Shown piece after piece: positions 1 through 4,721 of a stretch of DNA of 6,846 bases. Location: the NCBI GenBank assembly GCA_007122555.1, contig SKTL01000455.1, forward strand, positions 1 through 6,846, written 5' to 3'. Origin of the DNA: Thermomicrobiaceae bacterium (GTDB lineage Bacteria; Chloroflexota; Chloroflexia; Thermomicrobiales; Thermomicrobiaceae). Every line of letters starts with the position of its first letter. The first letter of the stretch is position 1. The notes beneath the pieces are model-generated. The model saw only the letters and a program-made list of their open reading frames with translations. It did no database searches and had not been told where the DNA came from. The position numbers and the translations under genes were made by a program.

Positions 1-273
1 GTAGACCATCAGGCTGATCGTTTCGCCTTCGATATCAAGATGCGCTCGCCCGGCGGGGACGAATTCCTTCGGTTCCCCGGTAGTCGTCCCCAGCGTTACC
101 GGTTCCTGGGAAACCCCGTCGGTATCGAGCGTCACCTCGAAGCGCAAGTCCTCGTTTTCCGGAAAGTACTCCAGCTGCTCGAACCGTTCCCGTTGCTCCG
201 GCGTCAACGGCGAGTTCTCGTGTTCCTTGAAGAACTTGTTCTTGTTCGTCCGAAAACGTTCCAGTCGACTCAT
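1..273 (-). CDS. DUF1684 family protein, N-terminal 91 residues (3' end outside window)
   Basis: Translation from the ATG at 273 gives a 91-residue fragment that stays open to the window edge. Seen: a charged amphipathic start (MSRLERFRTNKNKFF), an SPLTPEQRERFEQLEYFPEN stretch (residues 21-40), then a beta-rich section with STG-like TTTGEPKEF and AGRAHLDIEGETISLMVY. The order 'FRxxKxxFF...SPL...FxxLxYFPE...TxTG...G.xxFxxxG' is the pattern I know from DUF1684 (PF07920) proteins. They are cytoplasmic, of unproven biochemical function and usually about 170-200 aa, so about half is missing. The start is supported by AGGAG at 284-288 with a 10-nt spacer. Two longer frames over the same DNA (40-279 plus and 35-349 minus) lack family features. 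The gene lies downstream of a terminator at 579-615, so it probably has its own promoter; I found no convincing one. Confidence 0.75.
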   Translation of the reverse strand, partial: MSRLERFRTNKNKFFKEHENSPLTPEQRERFEQLEYFPENEDLRFEVTLDTDGVSQEPVTLGTTTGEPKEFVPAGRAHLDIEGETISLMVY

Positions 274-578
274 ACCTGATCCACTCCTGTATCTCTGATC
301 GGTTGGGCGTTGTTTCCCCGTTTTTCCGATGCGTACGCGCCTTCGTCAAGGCGTCGTTTCGTCAATTCCTCGTCTCTTTCAACGCCCCACCCACCGGAGT
401 GATTCCGCACGGCGTCCGGAAACCAGTCGTGATGCTGATCGGCTGCCCTTAAGTGTCTTGCTCTATCGACTTCATCAGCGCGAGCGGTTGGATGCGATAC
501 GAGTCGATGCCCTTACCTGCCTGAGAGTCGCTTGCTCGGTGCAGGAAGGAAGTGCTGGAAGGATGAATGTAGCGCGTA
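274..578 (-). other. Long non-coding leader/upstream region of the DUF1684 gene with two hairpins
   Basis: About 305 bases separate the terminator of the upstream small transcript from the DUF1684 start. No convincing ORF or RNA gene is visible. Two inverted repeats stand out. One is at 516-545: arms CCTGCCTGAG and CTCGGTGCAGG, ten base pairs with one G-T pair and one bulged T, and a 9-base loop. The other is at 338-353: arms CGCCTT and AAGGCG with a 4-base loop. Neither is followed by a T-run on either strand, so I do not call them terminators. They could be leader RNA structure if transcription starts far upstream of DUF1684. TTGA-like -35 candidates occur, but none has a matching -10. Confidence 0.45.
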
Positions 579-615
579 TTAAACAGAAACCCGGTGGCTT
601 TCGCCACCGGGTTTC
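579..615 (-). terminator. Rho-independent terminator of the small transcript
   Basis: A perfect 13-bp stem (586-598 paired with 603-615) closes on a GAAA (GNRA) tetraloop when read on the minus strand, and TGTTTAATA follows. On the plus strand the loop would be TTTC and the downstream tail is CGGGTCTTT, so the minus strand is the better reading. The T-run is short and interrupted, but the stem is very stable. It sits about 140 nt downstream of a strong promoter on the same strand. Confidence 0.8.
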
Positions 616-659
616 CGGGTCTTTGGACGTCTACCACAAAGGGTGACAGTAGAGCTCGT

Positions 660-707
660 CTAGCTGACAGCCTCCATGGCGACGCCCAGGGTACTACTGC
701 TACTCAT
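660..707 (-). CDS. 15-aa micro-ORF with four consecutive Ser codons
   Basis: ATG at 707 to TAG at 660-662 encodes MSSSSTLGVAMEAVS. The support is context rather than length. An AAAGGAGGTGAT sequence, complementary to the 16S 3' tail over 12 bases, ends 8 nt before the ATG, and a strong promoter lies about 45 nt upstream. Codons 2-5 are AGT AGC AGT AGT (all serine), followed by a Thr codon. Such a run resembles regulatory codons in amino-acid attenuator leader peptides, but no serine-related gene lies immediately downstream. After the TAG the frame stays open for 26 codons through the terminator to a TAA at 579-581, which I regard as chance. I do not recognise the peptide. It may be a leader peptide or a small functional protein. 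Confidence 0.5.
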   Translation of the reverse strand: MSSSSTLGVAMEAVS

Positions 708-715
708 ATCTGGGC

Positions 716-727
716 ATCACCTCCTTT
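716..727 (-). promoter_or_regulatory. Near-maximal Shine-Dalgarno sequence
   Basis: AAAGGAGGTGAT on the minus strand is a 12-base perfect complement of the usual 16S rRNA 3' tail (ATCACCTCCTTT). It ends 8 nt before the ATG of the 15-codon ORF; measured from the GGAGG core, the spacing is 12 nt. Its last three bases (GAT) also form the base of the 710-718/681-689 hairpin, so folding and ribosome binding could compete. No other gene in the window has a ribosome binding site approaching this strength. Confidence 0.75.
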
Positions 728-759
728 ACCCTCGCTGGTCTCGTAATAATATGGATTGA

Positions 760-788
760 ACTGTAGCACGCGCCGGTAAGCCTGTCAA
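760..788 (-). promoter_or_regulatory. Strong sigma70-type promoter, extended -10
   Basis: A perfect -35 TTGACA (783-788) is followed by a 17-bp spacer and TACAGT (760-765), preceded by TGC, which gives an extended -10 (TGCTACAGT). The predicted start is near 752. The -35 begins 11 bases beyond the stop codon of the LysM gene, so the small transcript is uncoupled from the operon upstream. This is the best promoter match in the window. Confidence 0.8.
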
Positions 789-799
789 TTAATCCGGCG

Positions 800-1237
800 C
801 TATTGCGGGATCTCCAACTCCTGACCTACCTGAAGCATGTTGGGGTCATCCATTCCGTTGGTTTCCAGCAGCGCTTCCATACTGACGTTGAACTGCACGG
901 CAATTCCGTAGAGCGTGTCGCCCTGTTGCACAACGTAAATGCCGTCAGGAGCGCCATTCTCCGCTTCCGGAGCTCCGTCCGCATCGTCGGCGGGAGGATC
1001 CGCGTCATCCTGTACAGCCGGTGGGACGTTGTTGAGGTCACCCGGCTCGGGATCGACGATCTCCATCATGGCCGGCGCGGTGGGCTCGGCAATTTCCTCC
1101 GATGAGATCTCCCCCTCGTCATCTGCTTCCTCGCTGTCGCCGCAGCCCCCGGGCATGCTGATCAGGAGCAGCGCCCCCAGGCCGAGCGCGAAAAGCGTGG
1201 AGAGGTCGAAGTATCGGCTGTTGGGTCTGCGGTTCAT
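800..1237 (-). CDS. Membrane-anchored or secreted LysM-domain protein
   Basis: 145 aa. Residues 1-11 are polar and basic, 12-28 form a hydrophobic segment (LSTLFALGLGALLLISM), and PGGC follows with Cys32. This resembles a lipoprotein signal peptide, but proline at the -3 position departs from the L-x-x-C lipobox, so an uncleaved anchor or ordinary signal peptide is also possible. Residues 34-98 are a low-complexity, strongly acidic Asp/Glu/Pro/Ala linker. Residues 101-143 (YVVQQGDTLYGIA...NMLQVGQELEIP) are a single canonical LysM domain, which in known families binds N-acetylglucosamine-containing glycans such as peptidoglycan. There is no catalytic domain. The ATG overlaps the DUF3006 stop (TAATG) and has GGGAG 5 nt upstream, so translation is probably coupled. 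It is last in the five-gene operon. It may position an extracytoplasmic partner at the wall. Confidence 0.88.
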   Translation of the reverse strand: MNRRPNSRYFDLSTLFALGLGALLLISMPGGCGDSEEADDEGEISSEEIAEPTAPAMMEIVDPEPGDLNNVPPAVQDDADPPADDADGAPEAENGAPDGIYVVQQGDTLYGIAVQFNVSMEALLETNGMDDPNMLQVGQELEIPQ

Positions 1238-1509
1238 TATGGCTCCCTGATGTCCTGCTCGGCGTTCCCGGTTCGTGTTCCAAAGAGACGAGATTGCATC
1301 TGTTTGACTCGCTGTCGACGCCGTTCCTCTTCATCGGTGTCAGGGATCAATTCTACCGAGAGGACCGCGCCGGCCGCGCATCCCTCCGGCAGTTGCTCGA
1401 CCGGAAGTATCAGTTGCTGAGTATCATCAAAAATGAGGACGGCGAGTCCGTTCCGCTGCTCGTCATACTCGATTCTGTCCACGGTTGCGGTAAGCCTGGG
1501 TTGGTCCAT
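1237..1509 (-). CDS. DUF3006 family protein
   Basis: 90 aa from the ATG at 1509; a GTG at 1542 in the same frame is an alternative start adding 11 residues. Seen: VDRIE at residues 10-14, a beta segment GLAVLIFDD, then LPVEQLPEGCAAGAVLSVEL (34-53) and a charged helix rich in Glu/Arg (58-75). This matches the short DUF3006 (PF11213) pattern 'VDRxE...A.LxxDD....PxxxLPEGxxxGxVL'. Such genes are known to sit next to ComEC-like metallo-beta-lactamase genes, as here; their function is unknown. The ATG is preferred because the domain normally begins almost at the N-terminus. The first 100 nt overlap the end of the upstream MBL gene in a different frame, which is unusual. The 3' end overlaps the LysM start by 1 nt. 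The Shine-Dalgarno (ACAGG) is weak, consistent with coupling. Confidence 0.8.
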   Translation of the reverse strand: MDQPRLTATVDRIEYDEQRNGLAVLIFDDTQQLILPVEQLPEGCAAGAVLSVELIPDTDEEERRRQRVKQMQSRLFGTRTGNAEQDIREP

Positions 1510-2477
1510 GATTGGCCTGTTCTGGTGCTTGTAACGTCCCACGATTCACCGTCGGTCTGAATGATAACCGTCCCGTCCACATCTGTGCGAAAAATCCTGA
1601 TTTCGTGTTCCCGGAGTCGCTGCATGACCTCCCGATGAGGATGACCATACGGGTTGTCGCGCCCCACCGGAATGGCGGCGAGCGACGGATTGGCCGCGCG
1701 AAGAAAGTGATCCTGACTGGACGTATTCGATCCATGGTGTCCAACCTGCAAGATATCGACATCGATCTCGCTCGCCATTGTCTCGACCAGGATGTTTTCC
1801 GCCTCGCGTTCAATGTCTCCGGTGAGAAGCATCGAAACGTCTCCGATGTCCACGCGGACGACCGTACTGTTCTCGTTGAGATTCGGCGCGCCGTCCGGAT
1901 CACGGATCAATTCATCAACCGGCCAGAGAATCTCCAGCTCGACATGGTTCCCGAGTGTGTACGCGTCTCCCTGACGCGCCATCGACGCCTCAATGCCGTG
2001 CTCTTCAATTCGCTCCAGACTGTGCGCATAGGTTTGATTGGTCGTTTCGAGTACTGGATCGATGAACCGAGCCACTGGCATCGAATCCAGCAACTGCGGA
2101 AGCCCGCCGAGATGGTCCTGATGAGGATGGCTGAGAATCGCGTAGTCGATCTCAGACACCCCGTGCTCTTCCATGAACGGGATGATGACCTCGTGCGTGT
2201 TGGCGCCGGAGACGCCAAAATCGTAGACCATGCTGTGGCCGTCTTCGGTGACCAGTGCGGCGGAAAGCGCCTGACCGACGTCAAGAAGCGCAAATGTCGC
2301 CACCGGATCGCCGTCCGGTGACCCAGTAACAGCCGGCGAATCGCTGTCACGCTCGAGCAGGGCCAGCGCAAGCAGCAGCGCCGAAACCAGCAACGTCGCA
2401 AGAACGAAGAGGTTGAATCGCCGGGATCGGCGTAATCGTGACTGGAGTGGAGTGGCTTGTCTGCGACTGGAAGTCAT
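1410..2477 (-). CDS. Membrane-anchored ComEC/Rec2-like metallo-beta-lactamase hydrolase
   Basis: 355 aa from the ATG at 2477. Residues 1-20 are basic and 21-41 are one transmembrane helix, so the catalytic domain is probably outside the membrane. The MBL core begins at ATFALLDVGQA (60-70). HPHQDH (117-122) is the HxHxDH metal motif, LLTGD carries Asp221, VGHHGS carries His247/His248, and YGHPH has His279/His281. This set is typical of the ComEC C-terminal domain and its stand-alone relatives, some of which act on DNA or other phosphodiesters; the substrate here is unknown. The usual DVGQGD is DVGQAL. Residues from about 316 on form a non-conserved tail that overlaps the DUF3006 gene by 100 nt. 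An upstream ATG at 2591 would overlap the preceding gene and add a non-hydrophobic extension, so 2477 is preferred despite a weak Shine-Dalgarno. Confidence 0.87.
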   Translation of the reverse strand: MTSSRRQATPLQSRLRRSRRFNLFVLATLLVSALLLALALLERDSDSPAVTGSPDGDPVATFALLDVGQALSAALVTEDGHSMVYDFGVSGANTHEVIIPFMEEHGVSEIDYAILSHPHQDHLGGLPQLLDSMPVARFIDPVLETTNQTYAHSLERIEEHGIEASMARQGDAYTLGNHVELEILWPVDELIRDPDGAPNLNENSTVVRVDIGDVSMLLTGDIEREAENILVETMASEIDVDILQVGHHGSNTSSQDHFLRAANPSLAAIPVGRDNPYGHPHREVMQRLREHEIRIFRTDVDGTVIIQTDGESWDVTSTRTGQSWTNPGLPQPWTESSMTSSGTDSPSSFLMILSN

Positions 2478-2520
2478 CTGGCTCGCTCGTTCAGCGTGGT
2501 GATCACTCGTGCGGACTGGA

Positions 2521-3111
2521 CTACTCGGCGCCGTTCCTGGTCTGGCGCCAGACATGGAAGATCCGTTGCATCGTCGTGAAATTGGTAACAATCGCCAGGA
2601 TCCAGAGGGCGATCACTGGCTGATCGAAAATGAGCAATATGGCGAGCAGGATCACTCGTTCCGGGCGGGCGAATATCCCGACTTCGGCGTCAACGCCGGC
2701 GGCCTCTGCTCGTGCCCGCGAATAGCTCACCATCAGTGAGCCGACGATTGCCGCGACCAGCAGCGCGACGGCGGTGGTCCCGGCGTCTTGGTTCATGAGG
2801 TAGATCAGCAGGCCGAAGTAGACGATGGACTCGGAATACCGATCGAGAGTCGAATCGAAAAATCCTCCGAACTTGGTAACCTGTCCGGTTGATCTGGCGA
2901 CCGCGCCGTCGAGCATATCGAAGGCTCCAGCTACCAGCGCCATGATCCCGCCCAGCACCAGATTCCCGCTGGCAATGATCGCCGCGACGACGATATTGAG
3001 CAGGAGCCCGATCAACGTGAACGCATTTGGAGACAGTCGCGTCCGGGCCAGGTAGAAGCCAAGCCGCTGGAGCTGGCCTCGAACCAGGTTACCGACCAGG
3101 GCGCTGAGCAT
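2521..3111 (-). CDS. CDP-alcohol phosphatidyltransferase, probable phosphatidylinositol-phosphate synthase
   Basis: 196 aa, an integral membrane protein with about six hydrophobic segments. It carries the complete CDP-alcohol phosphotransferase motif Dx2DGx2ARx8Gx3Dx3D: Asp65, Asp68, Gly69, Ala72-Arg73, Gly82, Asp86 and Asp90. These residues bind the metal and CDP-diacylglycerol and transfer the phosphatidyl group to an alcohol. The YSRARAEAAG sequence (129-138) resembles the Y-x-[KR]-A-R-A-E motif of inositol-phosphate-using (PIPS/PgsA1) enzymes, and the neighbour is PimA-like. I therefore favour phosphatidylinositol-phosphate synthase over PG-phosphate synthase, by inference. It starts 14 nt after the glycosyltransferase stop, with GGGGA 5 nt before the ATG. 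Length is typical for the family. Confidence 0.88.
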   Translation of the reverse strand: MLSALVGNLVRGQLQRLGFYLARTRLSPNAFTLIGLLLNIVVAAIIASGNLVLGGIMALVAGAFDMLDGAVARSTGQVTKFGGFFDSTLDRYSESIVYFGLLIYLMNQDAGTTAVALLVAAIVGSLMVSYSRARAEAAGVDAEVGIFARPERVILLAILLIFDQPVIALWILAIVTNFTTMQRIFHVWRQTRNGAE

Positions 3112-3125
3112 CCGTTTCCCCGATC

Positions 3126-4301
3126 CTAGGGCCGGCGTGTGCCGCTAACGAGCGACTCAGATGTCGCCAGCGAAGGTCCGCGCGCGCTGGCTTCCTCGTA
3201 GCATTCTACGACGCGCTGCGCAACCGTGGGCCAGGCGCAGTGTCGTGCGCGTTCTCTGCCTGCGACACCGAGCCGATTCGCCAGCTCCGGATCTCGCAGC
3301 ACAGAGAGGATAGCACTGCTGAGTGATGCCGGGTTGCACGGCTCAGTGAGGAGCCCCTCCTGATCATGCTGAATGACCGATCGATACCCGGCGATGTTGC
3401 TGGCGACAACTGGCTTTCCGGACGCCATCGCTTCCAGCAGGACGATTCCGAAACTCTCTCGCCCGGTAGATGGCGCGCAGAAGACGTCGCAACTGGTATA
3501 GATGGCCGGGAGCGCCTCATCCGGAACTTCACCGATAAACTGCACCCCGGCAATCCGGCGCTGCGAGATCTGCCTGCGAAATGAATCGGGATTACCGGGT
3601 CCGGCAACGAGCAGGCGAGCGCAGGGTATCTGATCCTGCACGCGCGCCATCGACTCAAGCAAATGCCGAAATCCCTTGCGCGGTTCATCAAAACGCCCGA
3701 CGAAGAGAACAGTTGGGTCTCCAGTGCGGAGATCCGGATGAGGCGGCTGATTTGCGCCGAAGCGATCGAAATCGATACCGTTCGGGATGAGATGATAGTC
3801 ACCGGGAAAGTAGTGGCTTATGAATTCGCTGGCGATTGGCGAAACAGCGATGCGGTAATGTAAGTGCTGGTCGAATCTGGCGAAGACTGGACGGCCGATC
3901 CGGTAGAGCAGGTTGAAACCGAGATAGGACGAGTTGGACGCGTGAAATGTGCCGACATTTGTCGTCTGCGAATTCGCGAGCACCGTCAGGTGGAGCGTCG
4001 ATGTCAACGGATCGTTCAGGTGGATGATGTCGAACTTTTCCTCATCGAGAAACGCTCTTACATGCTTGCTGAGAAACGGCGATAACGCCAGCCGGGCGAG
4101 CGATCCGTTCGCCGGAATCGTATGGGCGCGTCCGATCTTGCAGACATGTCCATCGTCGTCGATGGCGCCGTCACAGGCGCCGGGAGAGAGAACGCGGGTC
4201 GTGTGCCCCATGCGCTGCAATTCCCGGTCGAGATTGGCCACGTGAGCGTTGACTCCACCAGGATGCGAAACGTCGAACGGGGTGGAGAGCAAGATCTTCA
4301 T
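3126..4301 (-). CDS. GT4 glycosyltransferase, PimA-like phosphatidylinositol mannosyltransferase
   Basis: 391 aa, full length for a GT-B fold GT4 enzyme. Residues 1-20 (MKILLSTPFDVSHPGGVNAH) hold the Gly-rich acceptor loop, equivalent to PGGVQSH in mycobacterial PimA. The match continues with IPANGSLARL (62-71), TFHAS with His120, IAVS (151-154), IPNGID (172-177), VGRFDEPRKG with Arg203/Lys209, and ESFGIVLLE (282-290), the EX7E nucleotide-sugar motif. These correspond to the known PimA residues His118, Arg196, Lys202 and Glu274. The likely reaction is GDP-mannose transfer to an inositol phospholipid at the inner membrane face, supported by the adjacent PIPS-type gene. A related sugar or acceptor cannot be excluded. 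It is first in the operon. The start has GGAG at 4309-4312 with a 7-nt spacer. The C-terminal 20 residues are polar and non-conserved. Confidence 0.88.
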   Translation of the reverse strand: MKILLSTPFDVSHPGGVNAHVANLDRELQRMGHTTRVLSPGACDGAIDDDGHVCKIGRAHTIPANGSLARLALSPFLSKHVRAFLDEEKFDIIHLNDPLTSTLHLTVLANSQTTNVGTFHASNSSYLGFNLLYRIGRPVFARFDQHLHYRIAVSPIASEFISHYFPGDYHLIPNGIDFDRFGANQPPHPDLRTGDPTVLFVGRFDEPRKGFRHLLESMARVQDQIPCARLLVAGPGNPDSFRRQISQRRIAGVQFIGEVPDEALPAIYTSCDVFCAPSTGRESFGIVLLEAMASGKPVVASNIAGYRSVIQHDQEGLLTEPCNPASLSSAILSVLRDPELANRLGVAGRERARHCAWPTVAQRVVECYEEASARGPSLATSESLVSGTRRP

Positions 4302-4411
4302 TAGTCGACTCCACTTTTACCTGTGACGAGCACGCTACGACCACTCTGGAAACTTGTTTTCGCCCGTTCGCTCGCGCCGCGTCGTCGCGCGCTCAGGATC
4401 GTCAATCAGGG

Positions 4412-4440
4412 ATTCTAGCCGCGCCGGAGGGCTCCGTCGA
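4412..4440 (-). promoter_or_regulatory. Candidate promoter of the five-gene minus-strand operon
   Basis: TCGACG (4435-4440, four of six matches to TTGACA), a 17-bp spacer, then TAGAAT (4412-4417, five of six matches to TATAAT). The predicted start is near 4405, leaving a leader of about 100 nt before the glycosyltransferase ATG. No stronger match exists in the intergenic region on this strand. Confidence 0.45.
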
Positions 4441-4456
4441 ATCACAGACTTCGACG
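4435..4456. promoter_or_regulatory. Inverted repeat, candidate operator between divergent promoters
   Basis: CGTCGAA, an 8-bp spacer (TCACAGAC), then TTCGACG: a perfect 7-bp inverted repeat lying over the -35 regions of both divergent promoters. A third half-site, GTCGAA, is at 4471-4476, by the predicted start of the rightward promoter. The shape is that of a dimeric repressor site. It is not spaced like a known LexA box, and I cannot name the regulator. Confidence 0.45.
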
Positions 4457-4469
4457 CAACGCGTACAAT
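4441..4469 (+). promoter_or_regulatory. Candidate promoter of the 57-aa membrane protein
   Basis: ATCACA (4441-4446, four of six), a 17-bp spacer, then TACAAT (4464-4469, five of six). The predicted start is near 4476. Its -35 directly abuts the -35 of the leftward promoter, so the two could hardly be occupied at the same time. Confidence 0.5.
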
Positions 4470-4534
4470 GGTCGAAACGGTCCGATGAACATATGAGTCG
4501 CTATCCGAGTGGAACTGCAGGAGAATTACTTGCT

Positions 4535-4708
4535 ATGAACTGGCCCGCCGCGTTATTCGCCGCGACAATCTGGATGCTCGCCGCCTCGGTGTGGCAGATC
4601 TACCGACCGATACCGTCGGACGCCAGTCATCGACACGCTGCCTATCGGGTATTTCAGGATCTTGCCCCAGCCGTTCTGCTCGGTCTGCTGATGGCCAGGG
4701 TTCTCTAA
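4535..4708 (+). CDS. Small two-helix membrane protein (57 aa), unknown function
   Basis: From the ATG at 4535 the product is 57 aa: a hydrophobic helix at residues 4-22 (PAALFAATIWMLAASVWQI), a short polar loop rich in His/Arg/Ser (24-40), and a second short hydrophobic segment at 43-56. I do not recognise it. AGGAG (4519-4523) lies 11 nt before this ATG, whereas the upstream in-frame ATG at 4493 has no Shine-Dalgarno and would lie only about 17 nt from the predicted transcription start, so 4535 is preferred. The longer version would be 71 aa. It is transcribed divergently from the glycolipid operon and ends 13 nt from the stop of the convergent PRC-barrel gene, with no terminator hairpin between them. 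A real gene is likely from the promoter, ribosome binding site and helix pattern. Confidence 0.6.
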   Translation: MNWPAALFAATIWMLAASVWQIYRPIPSDASHRHAAYRVFQDLAPAVLLGLLMARVL

Positions 4709-4721
4709 CCGACGTAGAGAT

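Larger units (their letters stand above)
579..752 (-). ncRNA. Unrecognised autonomous small transcript (~170 nt) with micro-ORF
   Basis: The boundaries are inferred from a strong promoter (760-788) and a strong terminator (579-615) on the same strand, giving a transcript of about 170 nt with start near 752. Its 5' half contains a near-perfect Shine-Dalgarno (716-727) and a 15-codon ORF (660-707). A 9-bp hairpin (710-718 with 681-689, one G-U pair) places the ORF start codon in its 20-base loop. A second weak hairpin is formed by CTAC/GTAG plus CAC/GTG around 630-653. The 3' end is the terminator stem. I checked for SRP RNA, RNase P, tmRNA, T-box and TPP landmarks and saw none. It may be a dual-function sRNA, a highly expressed micro-protein mRNA or an attenuator-like leader. 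The identity is unknown. Confidence 0.6.

Noticed and set aside
263..270. AGTCGACT palindrome here and again at 4303-4310, near two gene starts
   Set aside because: Eight-base palindrome, only two copies, one inside coding sequence; probably chance.
35..349. Longer minus-strand frame (104 codons) overlapping the DUF1684 start
   Set aside because: Out of frame with the DUF1684 match, no good SD, and a Gly/Arg-rich translation typical of a wrong frame.
338..353. CGCCTT/AAGGCG hairpin as a terminator
   Set aside because: Short stem and no T-run directly after it on either strand.
541..566. GCAGGAAGGAAG on the plus strand resembles the SRP RNA apical motif (CCGGAAGGAAGC)
   Set aside because: The UCC-GGAA-GGA closing stem and the AGCAG internal loop are missing, and the flanks do not form the long SRP helix.
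329..646. 105-codon plus-strand frame crossing the intergenic region
   Set aside because: It crosses the terminator stem, has no SD, has an Arg-rich translation and shows no recognisable domain.
579..662. Read-through of the micro-ORF TAG giving a 26-residue basic extension
   Set aside because: The extension is encoded by the terminator stem and its flank; the open frame is short enough to be chance and nothing suggests stop-codon recoding.
714..727. Plus strand CATCACCTCCTTT looks like a 16S rRNA 3' end
   Set aside because: No 16S helix 45 precedes it. It is simply the complement of an extreme Shine-Dalgarno on the minus strand.
1512..2321. 269-codon open frame on the plus strand
   Set aside because: It is antisense to the MBL hydrolase gene, whose catalytic motifs are unambiguous; the translation shows no family features.
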